Positions 15,846 through 25,449 of a stretch of 64,000 nt of DNA are shown here, piece after piece. Numbering within the stretch: the stretch's first letter is position 1; each line of letters starts with the position of its first letter. The notes below the pieces were generated by a model, which worked only from the letters and a program-made list of their open reading frames with translations, was not told where the DNA came from and did no database searches. This stretch comes from Paenibacillus lignilyticus (GTDB lineage: Bacteria > Bacillota > Bacilli > Paenibacillales > Paenibacillaceae). The DNA lies in the NCBI RefSeq assembly GCF_017942085.1, contig NZ_JAGKSP010000001.1, forward strand, positions 62,001 to 126,000, read 5' to 3'. A program made the translations under genes and the position numbers.

Positions 15846-18800
15846 ATGAATCAAGACCGTCAACAGAAAACAAAAGGATACAGCAAATGGCGGACTTTTG
15901 GAATCGTGACGCTCGTAACCTTCAAATGGCTATTCATTTTCGGATTATTAATCGGATTGTTTGCCGGAGCGACCGTCGCAGGTTACGTCGCATCCTTCGT
16001 TAAGGATGAACCCGTACGCCCCCGCACTGATATTGAAACCAAAATAAACGAGAACGCCATAACGGGCTTTGTCTATTTTAATGATGGACAAACACCTGTC
16101 GGACAATTACGTACGCAAGAGGACCGCCGGCTCATTAAGCGAGCTGACATCCCTCCACAAGTCGTAAATGCCGTCCTCGCTACGGAGGACAACAATTTCT
16201 ACTCACATATCGGCGTGGATTTCAATGGTTTGGCGCGCGCCGTGAAACAGAAAGTACTTAACGAAGAAACACAAACAGGCGGCAGTACGCTCACGCAGCA
16301 GCTGGCTCGCCAAGTGTTTCTCACCTTGGACAAGACGGACAGTCGTAAAGCGAAAGAAATCTTCCTCGCCCTGCGGCTGGAACGGTTTATGACCAAGGAT
16401 GAAATTTTGACGGCTTACTTGAACAAGGTACAGTTCGGTACAGGTAACAGCGGCTATAATCTATATGGTATTAAAGCAGCCGCTAAAGGGATCTTCAATA
16501 TTACGGACCTGAATCAACTGAACACGGCACAATCCGCCTATTTGGCCGGATTGCCGCAGCGACCGTCCGCCTATACGGCATTCACCAGCAAAGGCAAATT
16601 CAACGAATCCGGCTTCGCGCTTTCGATCGACCGCCAGCACATTGTGCTTAAGCGGATGCTCGAAACGGGCCGAATCAGCGCAGAACAATACGATGAGGCG
16701 CTAGCCTTCGATATCAAAGGCTCGCTGGCCAAGCCTACGGAGAAAGCGTACTCTACCTTCCCGTACTTGATGCTCGAAGCAGAACGTCAGGGAGCGGAGA
16801 TTTTGCTCATGCAGGAGAATCCGAACCTGACCATTGCGGATGTCCGCAAGAAGGAGAACGCGCCTCTTATTGAAGAAGCGCGGGAGCGCCTGCTGCGCGG
16901 CGGTTATCACATCTATACGACGATCGACAAGCGTGTGTATAATGCCATGCATAAAGTAGGCACAAACCCGGAGAACTTCGATCCGGACAGCGAAGAGAAA
17001 GGCATGGAGCAAACGGCTGCCGTTATGCTCGATCATAAGACGGGCGCCATTCTGGGGATGCTGGAAGGCCGCGACTTCTACACCGAGCAGATGAACCATG
17101 CCACTCAGATGACAAGGCAGCCCGGTTCTACGATGAAGCCAATCGCGGCTTACCTTCCTGCCATCGAGAAGGGCTTAATTCAACCGGCCAGCGTGCTGGA
17201 TGATGCTCCGATGGTGCTTAAAGATGGACAGAAGGGCTTCCATATTCCGATGAACTTCAATAAGAAGTTCTATGGACTCGTTACAGCGCGTGAAGCGTTA
17301 AACCGCTCCTTGAACTTGCCGGCACTTAAGCTGTTCAACCAAGTGGTGACGATTCCGGAAGCTTGGAAGTTCGCCAGAAAGCTCGGCATTACTTCACTGA
17401 AACCTGAAGATGAGTATGCGCAAACCGGCGTAATCGGCGGTCTGAGCATCGGTGTTTCGGTTGAAGAGCTTACGAATGCATACGGCGCTATTGCGAATGA
17501 CGGCGTCTTTAACGATGCTTACATGATCAGCAAAATTACCGATGCCAACGGCGATATTGTCTTTAAGCATGAAGCGAAGCCGCTTCGGGTATTCTCGCAG
17601 CAAACCGCCTTCCTTATGACGGATATGCTCAAAACAGTCATTTCTGATCCGAACGGATCCGGTCATGCCGTGGCGTCCAAGTTCAAAAATTACGGAAAAA
17701 TCCCAGTCGTCGGTAAAACAGGCTCCACGCAAAGTTATGGCGATGTTTGGTTCGAGGGCTACACCCCGGATGTCACGCTTGGCGTGTGGGTCGGATATGA
17801 GAAGCAAGCTTACTCGCTGTCGAAAGACGGAAGAAATCATGCCAAGAACATCTGGTCCCTCATTATGAATGAAGTGACGGATGAACGGCCTGAGTTATTC
17901 CCTACGAAACAGTTCAGCATGCCTTCAGGCATTGTTAAATCTACGGTATCGAGCGTTAGCGGCAAGCTTCCTACTGAGCTTACGCGGAGCAGCGGCAGGC
18001 TTGTAACCGATTGGTTCAACAGCAAATTCCTGCCGAAGGAATCCGATGACGCGCTTGTCAAAATGGCCGTGATCTCATTCAACGGAGTCAACTACATTCC
18101 GCAGCCTTCAACGCCGGCGGATATGATCAAGGAACTCACGGTCGTCAAACGCGAGAAGCCGCTTGACGTGCTCATGCAGGAAATCGAGGCTGCTCAAGCC
18201 AAATTGCCGGAAGACAGCCGCAGGCCGATGAGCATGTACCTGCCGCCGGATGCGGGGCAGGATGCGCCATCGATCGTCGATCCGCGAGTTGAAGACGGCA
18301 AAGCTCCTTCGGCTCCATCTAATGTGCGGCTCGAAACCGTGAGCAAGTCGAATGCGTACCGTATCGTATTTGCTCCGGCTCATGAGAAGGATATTGTCGG
18401 CTACCGTTTATACCGCGCTATTAACGACGGGCCTTTCACTTACACCGGAAGTCCGGTTATGACGGGCCAGGAAAGCCGTTTCGTCAATTACGTGAGCGGT
18501 TCGGCAACGTTCAGCTATTATGTCACATCCGTTGATGTAGCGGGCAGAGAATCTGCACCGAGCGGCATCGTAGCGTCAGGCAGCGGAAGCAATCCGCTTC
18601 CGCCTACTCCGGACTTCACGGATGAAGGTAATGTTCAAGGTACGGGCGATGATACGGGCGGAATTCTGCTTCCTGATCCCGGGTCAACGACCGGCGAGAG
18701 CGGCTTAGCCGCTCCTTCGGTCCCGATGAACGTGAAGCTTGAAAGCACCGATATCGGTATTAAGCTCACCTGGGCCGATAACGCAACCTCAGAGCAAGTC

Positions 18801-18974
18801 ATGCAGTACAATGTCTACTACAGCACGACCGAGAACGGCAGATATCGTAAAATCGGCTCCACCGATGAGGCCAGATTCGAATATGTCTCCCCCATGTCCG
18901 CAGGTTACTTCCAAGTGAGCGCGGTCAACGAAGCAGGCGAATCCGGCACATCCACTCCGGTCGGAATCAAATAG
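15846..18974 (+). CDS. Class A penicillin-binding protein (PBP1A family) with fibronectin III tail
   Basis: Bifunctional peptidoglycan synthase, 1042 residues. A cytoplasmic tail and one membrane segment (about 25-50) precede the GT51 glycosyltransferase domain (ATEDNNFYSHIGVD near 115 and GGSTLTQQLARQ near 145). The transpeptidase domain has the serine motif STMK near residue 427, SLN in NRSLNLPAL and KTGS near 623. After about residue 815 two fibronectin type III-like domains follow (about 820-920 and 957-1040), joined by a Gly/Pro/Asp-rich linker. The family is normally 700-900 residues, so the tail is an addition, probably extending into the wall. The ATG at 15846 follows GGAGGAGG. Confidence 0.95.
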   Translation: MNQDRQQKTKGYSKWRTFGIVTLVTFKWLFIFGLLIGLFAGATVAGYVASFVKDEPVRPRTDIETKINENAITGFVYFNDGQTPVGQLRTQEDRRLIKRADIPPQVVNAVLATEDNNFYSHIGVDFNGLARAVKQKVLNEETQTGGSTLTQQLARQVFLTLDKTDSRKAKEIFLALRLERFMTKDEILTAYLNKVQFGTGNSGYNLYGIKAAAKGIFNITDLNQLNTAQSAYLAGLPQRPSAYTAFTSKGKFNESGFALSIDRQHIVLKRMLETGRISAEQYDEALAFDIKGSLAKPTEKAYSTFPYLMLEAERQGAEILLMQENPNLTIADVRKKENAPLIEEARERLLRGGYHIYTTIDKRVYNAMHKVGTNPENFDPDSEEKGMEQTAAVMLDHKTGAILGMLEGRDFYTEQMNHATQMTRQPGSTMKPIAAYLPAIEKGLIQPASVLDDAPMVLKDGQKGFHIPMNFNKKFYGLVTAREALNRSLNLPALKLFNQVVTIPEAWKFARKLGITSLKPEDEYAQTGVIGGLSIGVSVEELTNAYGAIANDGVFNDAYMISKITDANGDIVFKHEAKPLRVFSQQTAFLMTDMLKTVISDPNGSGHAVASKFKNYGKIPVVGKTGSTQSYGDVWFEGYTPDVTLGVWVGYEKQAYSLSKDGRNHAKNIWSLIMNEVTDERPELFPTKQFSMPSGIVKSTVSSVSGKLPTELTRSSGRLVTDWFNSKFLPKESDDALVKMAVISFNGVNYIPQPSTPADMIKELTVVKREKPLDVLMQEIEAAQAKLPEDSRRPMSMYLPPDAGQDAPSIVDPRVEDGKAPSAPSNVRLETVSKSNAYRIVFAPAHEKDIVGYRLYRAINDGPFTYTGSPVMTGQESRFVNYVSGSATFSYYVTSVDVAGRESAPSGIVASGSGSNPLPPTPDFTDEGNVQGTGDDTGGILLPDPGSTTGESGLAAPSVPMNVKLESTDIGIKLTWADNATSEQVMQYNVYYSTTENGRYRKIGSTDEARFEYVSPMSAGYFQVSAVNEAGESGTSTPVGIK

Positions 18975-18985
18975 GTACAAACAAG

Positions 18986-19027
18986 AAAGCCGCCAAGCGC
19001 ATCATTCCGATGCACTTGGCGGCTTTT
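18986..19027. terminator. Terminator between the PBP gene and acsA
   Basis: An inverted repeat (AAGCCGCCAAG / CTTGGCGGCTT with inner GCATC/GATGC) between convergent genes, with T/A-rich flanks. Confidence 0.8.
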
Positions 19028-19041
19028 GTTTACTTCGAAGC

Positions 19042-20766
19042 TTAGTCTTCAATTGTCGACAGGTCACCTGTCGGGAGGTTAAGCTCCCATGCCTTCAGGA
19101 CGCGGCGCATAATCTTCCCGCTGCGCGTCTTCGGCAATTTATCTTTGAACTCGATTTCGCGAGGGGCTGCATGAGCGGACAACCCTTCTTTGACAAACTT
19201 CGCGATATCCGCTTTCAGTTCATCCGATGGTGTATAGCCTTCACGAAGAGCAACGAATGCTTTGATGATCTCGCCGCGCATCGGATCCGGTTTGCCGATT
19301 ACACCTGCTTCGGCAACGGCCGGATGCTCGACGAGCTTGCTCTCTACCTCGAATGGTCCAACACGCTCGCCCGCTGTATTGATAACGTCATCAATACGGC
19401 CTTGGAACCAGAAGTAGCCGTCTTCGTCTTGATAAGCGGAGTCGCCTGAAATGTACCAGCCTTCTAAACGGAAATACTCTTCGTATTTGGCCGGATTATT
19501 CCACACTTTGCGCATCATGGATGGCCAAGGTGTGCGAATCGCCAGGTTACCCATCCGGTATGGAGGAAGCTCGTTTCCGCTGTCATCGATGATCGCGGCT
19601 TGCACGCCCGGAATCGGTTTACCCATGGAGCCCGGTTTAATATCCATGCTCGGATAGTTACAGATCAGCTGCGCGCCGGTTTCGGTCATCCACCACGTAT
19701 CGTGGATACGCTGGTTGTAGACTTTAAGCCCCCAGCGAACAACCTCCGGATTAAGCGGCTCACCGACACTAAGTACATGACGCAGGCTGGAGAGGTCGAA
19801 TTTCTGAACGACATCGTCTCCTGCACCCATCAGCATGCGGAACGCCGTTGGTGCGCTGTACCATACGGTAACGCCGTATTTCTGTATGGTGGAATACCAG
19901 TCCTGCGGGCTGAAACGTCCGCCGCGAATGACATTGGCAGCACCGTTAAGCCAAGGCGCGAAGATACCGTATGATGTCCCTGTTACCCAGCCCGGATCGG
20001 CTGTACACCAGTACACATCGTTAGGCTTCAAATCAAGCACAACTTGTCCTGTGAAGTAGTGCTGAATCATCGCATTATGGACATGGAAAATACCTTTAGG
20101 TTTGCCTGTGGAGCCCGATGTATAGTGAAGCAGAAGGCCATCTTCACGATCAAGCCATTCGATCTCGGCTTCATCCGCTGCCTTTGCCATCTCTTCTTTG
20201 AAATCAACGATGCCTTCTCCCGCTTGAACGCCTTCACCATAAACGATGATATGCTTCAAATCCGGCAATTCACTGCGCGGAATTCGTGAGAGCAATGCCG
20301 GTGTCGTCACAATGGCAGTTGCGCCGCTGTCAAGCAAGCGATCTCTGACGGCCGTTTCCATGAACGCTTCGAATAGAGGGCCGACCACCGCACCGACTTT
20401 AAGCGAGCCAAGCAGACTGAAATAAAGCTCGGGCGTACGCGGCATGAAAATGAATACCCGCTCGCCTTTCCCGATTCCAAGTCCGCGAAGCACATTGGCA
20501 AAACGGTTAGACTGACTGGATAATTCTTGGAACGTATACGATTCGTCTCTATTGTTATCGCTATAGTAGAGAGCGACATTGTCGCCTCGTCCCGCTGCTA
20601 CATGACGATCGATCGCTTCATAGGCCATATTGACCTTGCCTGTTTCAGACCATGAAAACTGTTGTTCAAGCTGTTCAAAACTAAAGTTACCGTATGTTTC
20701 ATCGTAGCTTGTCATGTTGGAGCCGGATGCCGTAGCCGGAATCCGTTCTTGATGCATGTTAGTCAT
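19042..20766 (-). CDS. acsA: Acetyl-coenzyme A synthetase
   Basis: AMP-forming enzyme that turns acetate, ATP and CoA into acetyl-CoA. 574 residues. It shows the adenylate-forming signature HYTSGSTGKPKGI (about 215), a WWMTETG motif, and the C-terminal PKTRSGKIMRR with the lysine that AcuA-type enzymes acetylate to switch the enzyme off. The ATG at 20766 is preferred over more upstream in-frame starts because GGAGGA precedes it at about 10 nt. It is divergent from acuA-acuC as in Bacillus, with a candidate cre site in the shared region. Confidence 0.96.
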   Translation of the reverse strand: MTNMHQERIPATASGSNMTSYDETYGNFSFEQLEQQFSWSETGKVNMAYEAIDRHVAAGRGDNVALYYSDNNRDESYTFQELSSQSNRFANVLRGLGIGKGERVFIFMPRTPELYFSLLGSLKVGAVVGPLFEAFMETAVRDRLLDSGATAIVTTPALLSRIPRSELPDLKHIIVYGEGVQAGEGIVDFKEEMAKAADEAEIEWLDREDGLLLHYTSGSTGKPKGIFHVHNAMIQHYFTGQVVLDLKPNDVYWCTADPGWVTGTSYGIFAPWLNGAANVIRGGRFSPQDWYSTIQKYGVTVWYSAPTAFRMLMGAGDDVVQKFDLSSLRHVLSVGEPLNPEVVRWGLKVYNQRIHDTWWMTETGAQLICNYPSMDIKPGSMGKPIPGVQAAIIDDSGNELPPYRMGNLAIRTPWPSMMRKVWNNPAKYEEYFRLEGWYISGDSAYQDEDGYFWFQGRIDDVINTAGERVGPFEVESKLVEHPAVAEAGVIGKPDPMRGEIIKAFVALREGYTPSDELKADIAKFVKEGLSAHAAPREIEFKDKLPKTRSGKIMRRVLKAWELNLPTGDLSTIED

Positions 20767-20837
20767 TCTTTCATCATCCTCCTGCCCATTGTGCAACATT
20801 TTCTAGCGAGGTCGGCCTCCGTAACGGCTTCCTCTTA

Positions 20838-20851
20838 GGAATACGCTTTCA
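20838..20851 (-). promoter_or_regulatory. Candidate cre (CcpA) site at the acsA start region
   Basis: Minus-strand TGAAAGCGTATTCC matches the cre pattern TGNAANCGNNNNCA except for the final base. It lies immediately downstream of the acsA -10 box, where CcpA binding would block transcription. Confidence 0.5.
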
Positions 20852-20852
20852 T

Positions 20853-20861
20853 ATTATATCA
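20853..20861 (-). promoter_or_regulatory. Extended -10 promoter of acsA
   Basis: Minus strand: TGA then consensus TATAAT (20858-20853), an extended -10; the -35 region is weak. Confidence 0.5.
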
Positions 20862-20943
20862 CGCTGTGTCTCGTTCAACCATGCTTTTCAACTTGACTTT
20901 TTTTTGTTATAAGTTAAATAGAACGCGAAAGGAGCCAACATCA

Positions 20944-21576
20944 TTGGAACATCGCAAAAGGATGCAAGCGCAGCGATTGCCTTATCAGGATCGAGAAATC
21001 GTCGTGGAAGGGCCATTGCCCGCAGATGCGCTGAAACGGCTTAAGCTTCATCCCCAATTGGATGCATTTCGCAGACCGGAAGAACAAATGAAAGCACTTA
21101 TCGAGATTGCTGAGCTGCCGGAAGGACGAATTATTGCCGCCCGCGATGGCGAAATCATCATCGGTTATGTCACCTTCCACTATCCGGACGAACTGGAACG
21201 CTGGTCCGAGGGCGGAATGATCGATCTCATCGAGCTGGGTGCGGTGGAAGTTTCCGATGATTACCGCTCGCTTGGACTCGGCAAACGGATGATCAGGCTC
21301 GCCTTCTCGCAGGAACAACTAGAGAACGTCATCGTATATACGACGGAATATTATTGGCACTGGGATCTGGAAGGCACGAAGCTGAGCGTCTGGGAATACC
21401 GTGCTATGATGGAGAAGCTGATGAAATCCGTCGAGATGGAGTGGGTAGCAACCGATGACCCTGAAATATGCGCGCATCCTGCGAATTGTTTAATGGTCAG
21501 AGTCGGTAAAGAAGTTCCTATCAGCTCGATCGAGCAATTCGACCGTGTCCGCTTCAGGCAGCGGTTTATGTATTAG
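20944..21576 (+). CDS. acuA: Acetyltransferase AcuA (acetoin-utilisation, acts on AcsA)
   Basis: GNAT-family protein acetyltransferase, 210 residues, the same length as Bacillus AcuA and closely similar along its whole length (LPEGRIIAARDGE, VTTEYYWHWDL-like VYTTEYYWHWDLEGT, EQFDRVRFRQRFMY). In Bacillus it acetylates and inactivates acetyl-CoA synthetase. The acetyl-CoA-binding region is around SLGLGKRMI (about 110-125). The TTG at 20944 is used because AAAGGAG lies 9 nt upstream. It is divergent from its target acsA and is followed 40 nt later by the deacetylase acuC. Confidence 0.93.
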   Translation: MEHRKRMQAQRLPYQDREIVVEGPLPADALKRLKLHPQLDAFRRPEEQMKALIEIAELPEGRIIAARDGEIIIGYVTFHYPDELERWSEGGMIDLIELGAVEVSDDYRSLGLGKRMIRLAFSQEQLENVIVYTTEYYWHWDLEGTKLSVWEYRAMMEKLMKSVEMEWVATDDPEICAHPANCLMVRVGKEVPISSIEQFDRVRFRQRFMY

Positions 21577-21616
21577 CAGGCTGCAGCAAGCGGCGGAAAG
21601 GAAGATCGGACGCATC

Positions 21617-22795
21617 ATGGCGGATAAATCCGTATACATACATCATCCCGAGGCAGGACGGTATAAATTCAATAAAGACCACCCGTTCGACCCGATTCGC
21701 TTGGCGCTTACGCAAGATTTATTGGAAGCAGCAGACGCGATTGATGCTTCGCAATACATGGCTTCCGAGACCGCGTCAGAGGAGCTAATCAAGCTTGTTC
21801 ACCGTGCAGACTATATTGACGCCGTACGCGAGCTTAGCCGCGATACACCGGCTCCTGAAGCCGTTAAACGAGCTGCTCAATACGGATTGGATTCAGAAGA
21901 CACCCCTTTCTTCCCCGGGATGCATGAAGCAGCATCTGCAATTGTCGGCGGTTCCGTTCTTGCCGCAGACCTGGTGATGCGTGGAGAAGCTAAACACGCC
22001 TATCATATGGCCGGCGGACTGCATCATGCGTTTCCTGAGCGGGGATCCGGCTTCTGCGTCTACAACGATGCAGCGATAGCGATCGCACATATTCGCAAGC
22101 AGTATGGCGCGCGTGTCTTATATATCGATACGGACGTCCATCATGGCGACGGCGTGCAATGGACATTCTATGCGGATCCCGACGTGTGTACCTATTCGAT
22201 CCATGAGACCGGGAAGTTTCTATTCCCCGGAACCGGCTTCGTCCATGAACGAGGTATCGATGCAGGCTACGGAACGAGTATTAACGTTCCGGTTGATCCT
22301 TACACGGAAGATGAATCCTGGCTTGCATGCTTTAGTGAAACCGTTGCCAAAGCCGCCGAGGTGTTCAAACCGGATGTCATCGTAAGCCAGCATGGCTGCG
22401 ATGCCCATGCCTATGATCCCCTCTCGCACATTCATTGCAGCATGCGCATTTATCAAGCCATGCCAGCCATTATCCATCAATTGGCCCATACCTATGCGGC
22501 CGGTCGATGGATTGCGATCGGAGGCGGCGGCTACGACCTCTGGCGCGTCGTTCCACGGGCGTGGGCACTCGTCTGGCTGGAGATGTCCGATCACCCACTG
22601 GCCGCCGTCCTGCGCGATTCTGACGCGAATGAGCCGCTGCCTGCGAAGTGGCTGGCCAAATGGTCTCAACAGAGCAGCGATCCCTTGCCAACGCATTGGA
22701 TGGACAATAGTAAGGATTGGCAGCCTATGCCTCGCAGACAAGAGATTGAAGCACGTAATAAAGCGACCGCAGAGCTTGCGTTATCGCAGTTATAA
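21617..22795 (+). CDS. acuC: Protein deacetylase AcuC (histone deacetylase family)
   Basis: Class I-type zinc deacetylase, 392 residues, that in Bacillus removes the acetyl group from AcsA and so reactivates it. Motifs: AGGLHHAFPERGSGFCVYNDAAIAIA-type core (GGLHHA near 135), the catalytic stretch DTDVHHGDGVQ near 170 and the zinc-binding Asp/His, and GGGGYDLWRV near 300. The ATG at 21617 gives MADKSVYIHHPE, the normal N-terminus; AAAGGAAG lies about 12 nt upstream. The Bacillus acuABC order lacks its middle gene here: no acuB lies between acuA and acuC. Confidence 0.93.
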   Translation: MADKSVYIHHPEAGRYKFNKDHPFDPIRLALTQDLLEAADAIDASQYMASETASEELIKLVHRADYIDAVRELSRDTPAPEAVKRAAQYGLDSEDTPFFPGMHEAASAIVGGSVLAADLVMRGEAKHAYHMAGGLHHAFPERGSGFCVYNDAAIAIAHIRKQYGARVLYIDTDVHHGDGVQWTFYADPDVCTYSIHETGKFLFPGTGFVHERGIDAGYGTSINVPVDPYTEDESWLACFSETVAKAAEVFKPDVIVSQHGCDAHAYDPLSHIHCSMRIYQAMPAIIHQLAHTYAAGRWIAIGGGGYDLWRVVPRAWALVWLEMSDHPLAAVLRDSDANEPLPAKWLAKWSQQSSDPLPTHWMDNSKDWQPMPRRQEIEARNKATAELALSQL

Positions 22796-22796
22796 C

Positions 22797-22860
22797 AAAA
22801 AAGGCAGTTCCACTTGAATTCCCCCGCGTGTGCGAGGGAATTCAGGTGAAACTGCCTTTC
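22797..22860. terminator. Long terminator between acuC and mtnN
   Basis: Imperfect inverted repeat of about 27 bp per arm (AAGGCAGTT...AACTGCCTT outer arms) between convergent genes, with A/T-rich ends on both sides. Confidence 0.85.
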
Positions 22861-22873
22861 TATATAGCACCAC

Positions 22874-23578
22874 TTACATGTGCTGAATCATTTCATCAAT
22901 AATGCGGTGCGAATTAACCGAAGCTTGTACCGTGAATTCTGCAAAGTTCACATGAGCGGATCCGTCTGCTTTGTCGGACATGGAACGAATGACGACAAAC
23001 GGAATGTTATTCATCACGCACACCTGCGCAAGCGAAGCACCTTCCATCTCTGTGCATGCGCCGCCAAGCTCTTCGTGCATCTTCTGCACTTCAGCGCGAT
23101 CGGCGACAAATTGATCGCCGGAAAGTACTTTGCCCGTCACGCTGCGTCCCGGGAATAGAGACTCGCACGCATGGTTCGCAAGTTCTACGAGATCGGCAGC
23201 GGCTTGAAATTCCCATACCTCTTGAAACGGAATTTGACCGCGCGCGAACCCAAGCGGTGTAACATCCATATCATGCTGCAGGCATGACGTCGAAACGACA
23301 ATGTCTCCAACGTTCAAGCTAGGCTCAACAGCACCGGCAACTCCCGTGAACAATACGCAATCAACACCGGCATCAATAAGCAACTGTGTACATACCGCAG
23401 CATTCACTTTACCTACGCCGGATTTGCAGAACACGACATTGCGGCCGTGCAGCGTACCCTCTACATATTCAATCCCTGCTTTCACAAACGAGCCTGTCTT
23501 CTCGACATGCTTGTGCAGCAGATCGATCTCTTCTACCATGGCACCCATGATGCCGATTCTGTTATACGATGCTGTCAT
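22874..23578 (-). CDS. mtnN: 5'-methylthioadenosine/S-adenosylhomocysteine nucleosidase
   Basis: Hydrolyses MTA and SAH to adenine plus the ribosyl product, recycling sulfur and methyl-cycle intermediates. 234 residues, the family length. Motifs: IGIMGAMVEEI at the N-terminus, FTGVAGAVEP (about 75), GDQFVAD (about 150), MEGASLAQVC (about 175) and the catalytic Asp in RSMSDKADG. AGGGAG lies 6 nt before the ATG. The ATG overlaps the ccpA stop by one base (TAATG), so it is probably coupled to ccpA translation. Confidence 0.95.
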   Translation of the reverse strand: MTASYNRIGIMGAMVEEIDLLHKHVEKTGSFVKAGIEYVEGTLHGRNVVFCKSGVGKVNAAVCTQLLIDAGVDCVLFTGVAGAVEPSLNVGDIVVSTSCLQHDMDVTPLGFARGQIPFQEVWEFQAAADLVELANHACESLFPGRSVTGKVLSGDQFVADRAEVQKMHEELGGACTEMEGASLAQVCVMNNIPFVVIRSMSDKADGSAHVNFAEFTVQASVNSHRIIDEMIQHM

Positions 23579-24582
23579 TATTTACTCCCTACCGACTGAC
23601 GGTTCACAATTTCATGCGGAAGCACAACTCTTGGGTTCTCAACGGCTTCCTTCTTCATCAGCTTCGTCAGCAATCGCATCGAAACGGCGCCGATGTCATA
23701 CATCGGTTGGGCAACTGCAGTAAGCTGCGGTCTAACCATGGATGCCATACGGCTGTTATCCACGCTGATGACCGAGATTTGCTCCGGCACTTTCAGACCG
23801 GCATCTTGAATGCAGTGAATCGCACCGATTGCCATTTCATCCGTAGCGGAGAATACAGCTGTCGGAACGGTTTCCAGCTCCAAGAAATATTTCATCGCAT
23901 CAACACCGGATTCATAGCGATAGTTGCCAATGCGTACAAGAGTTTCGTCGTAAGGCAAGCCTGCTGCTTCCAGGGCACGTTTGTAGCCTTGGAAACGGGC
24001 ATAGCCGTTCGATGGATCCTGCAACGTACCGCAAATCATCGCAATGCGCGTATGTCCGCTCTTAATGAGCGTTTGAACCGCATCGAATGCAGCACCTTCG
24101 TGATCGATATCAACCGAAGGAATCGTACCGTTCTCGTCAGTCGTAGCACAAAGCACGATCGGCACATTAGCTGTCTTAAACGCCTGCAAATGCTCGTCCG
24201 TTACAGCGCCGCCCATGAACAGCAAACCATCCACCTGCTTCTCAAGCAAGGTGTTGATGACGCGAATCTCTTTATCTTTCTTCTTATCGGCATTGCACAA
24301 AATAATATTGTAGTGATACATATTAGCAATATCTTCGATGCCCCGTGCCACTTCAGCAAAGATCGCATTCGAAATATCCGGAATTACTACGCCTACGGTC
24401 GTTGTTTTCTTACTTGCCAGGCCGCGCGCTACAGCATTTGGACGATAGCCAAGACGTTCGATGGCTTCAAATACTTTCTTCCGTGTCTGAGGCTTGACGT
24501 TTGGATTGTTATTGACAACCCGCGACACTGTCGCCATGGAAACGCCTGCTTCTCTTGCTACATCATAAATGGTTACCGTCAC
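23578..24582 (-). CDS. ccpA: Catabolite control protein A (LacI family)
   Basis: Global carbon regulator that binds cre sites when complexed with Ser-phosphorylated HPr or Crh. 334 residues. The N-terminal helix-turn-helix ([20 protein letters not shown]) is nearly identical to Bacillus CcpA, as are [30 protein letters not shown] and the [15 protein letters not shown] end that contacts HPr. The GTG at 24582 gives VTVTIYDV, matching the usual length; an ATG 15 nt upstream has no ribosome binding site. It has its own promoter overlapping the end of brxC and is followed by mtnN. Proximity to acsA-acuAC mirrors Bacillus. Confidence 0.95.
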   Translation of the reverse strand: MTVTIYDVAREAGVSMATVSRVVNNNPNVKPQTRKKVFEAIERLGYRPNAVARGLASKKTTTVGVVIPDISNAIFAEVARGIEDIANMYHYNIILCNADKKKDKEIRVINTLLEKQVDGLLFMGGAVTDEHLQAFKTANVPIVLCATTDENGTIPSVDIDHEGAAFDAVQTLIKSGHTRIAMICGTLQDPSNGYARFQGYKRALEAAGLPYDETLVRIGNYRYESGVDAMKYFLELETVPTAVFSATDEMAIGAIHCIQDAGLKVPEQISVISVDNSRMASMVRPQLTAVAQPMYDIGAVSMRLLTKLMKKEAVENPRVVLPHEIVNRQSVGSK

Positions 24583-24637
24583 AGTCCTTCTCTCCATTAG
24601 TTCAAATTTTTATCTCGCGCCGCATTACTTTACCGTA

Positions 24638-24666
24638 ATGATACGACAAAATATTACTTTTCGCAA
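24638..24666 (-). promoter_or_regulatory. Sigma-A promoter of ccpA
   Basis: Minus strand: TTGCGA (24666-24661), a 17-bp spacer, then TATCAT (24643-24638). The -35 lies inside the brxC coding end. Confidence 0.6.
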
Positions 24667-25010
24667 TGAGTACCGAGATGCTCGTCTAATGTTGAGTAGG
24701 TAATGCGCCAGTGAGATGCATGCCAGGACACCTTGCCGTCGATCACTAATATAAGCTGGGGTGACTCGTGTTTGAGGCTGAGTTTCTCTGAAATGAGGGT
24801 TGAAAGCGGACGATTGTCCGGCACTAAAACCATCACAGGCCGGAGTGAAAGCGTTGCCGCATCTTCCAACCAATTGGATAATTCGTCATAGGCACCGCTG
24901 CTGATCGAGCAGCTTGTACTATGTTTAAAGACCAGCAAAGGCTGTTGGAAAGAACCGCTGTACGCCTCTTCCCACTGCGCTTCGGTTGTCATCGGAGGGG
25001 GTAACTTCAT
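24654..25010 (-). CDS. brxC: Bacilliredoxin BrxC-type protein (YtxJ, monothiol)
   Basis: 118-residue thioredoxin-fold protein of the YtxJ family, proposed to remove bacillithiol from oxidised proteins. The active site is the single-cysteine motif in HSTSCSISSGAYDE (Cys34), the TCPIS/CSIS pattern of the family; a second Cys lies at the extreme C-terminus (HCEK). PQLILVIDGKVSWHASHW is the conserved cis-Pro and strand region. GGGAGTGAGG precedes the ATG. In Bacillus ytxJ is also near ccpA. Confidence 0.9.
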   Translation of the reverse strand: MKLPPPMTTEAQWEEAYSGSFQQPLLVFKHSTSCSISSGAYDELSNWLEDAATLSLRPVMVLVPDNRPLSTLISEKLSLKHESPQLILVIDGKVSWHASHWRITYSTLDEHLGTHCEK

Positions 25011-25023
25011 TCCCTCACTCCCT

Positions 25024-25449
25024 TCAGGTTCGGCTTCCGTACTGCAGCATGCTGCGGCTCAATTGAGCCAGCCGCTTATGTATTTCAGCAGTCCAAGCTT
25101 CGTCGCCCGCAGCTTGCGCCACAGCAAACAAATCCAGAAGCATATCGATCCTCTCTTCGGTCATGCGCCGCATAATAGAAGGATCGGTCAGCTTGCGATC
25201 GTGATAAGCCTCTACCAACAAATTTGCCCATTCATTCCATTCGTTAAACAGAAACGTCTGTTTTACTGGATGAGCACCTAGTTTTCCGATTAAACCGGTC
25301 AAATCCGGCTTCACTTCCGGAAACACTTCACTGCGGTTGCACGACTTGCATGAGTAGATCGGAACATTATCGATTTCAACCTTATTCGAATAAATAACGG
25401 TACGCAGCTTCATTGGCATGTCGTCGCCGCAAGAACAGCGCTTTTGCAA
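25024..25449 (-). CDS. Zinc-finger-like protein of unknown function
   Basis: 141 residues. The N-terminus has two cysteine pairs, C-S-C at 5-7 and C-K-S-C at 34-37 (YSCKSCNRSE), the layout of a YgiT-type zinc ribbon. The rest is helical (AEIHKRLAQLSRSM at the end), with no DNA-binding helix-turn-helix that I can see. TTG at 25449 is used because AAGGAG lies 9 nt upstream. It is 13 nt upstream of brxC, so they probably form one transcript. Family not recognised. Confidence 0.75.
   Translation of the reverse strand: MQKRCSCGDDMPMKLRTVIYSNKVEIDNVPIYSCKSCNRSEVFPEVKPDLTGLIGKLGAHPVKQTFLFNEWNEWANLLVEAYHDRKLTDPSIMRRMTEERIDMLLDLFAVAQAAGDEAWTAEIHKRLAQLSRSMLQYGSRT

Noticed and set aside
23569..24600. 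343-codon open frame opposite ccpA
   Set aside because: Exact shadow of ccpA, with no domain and no ribosome binding site.
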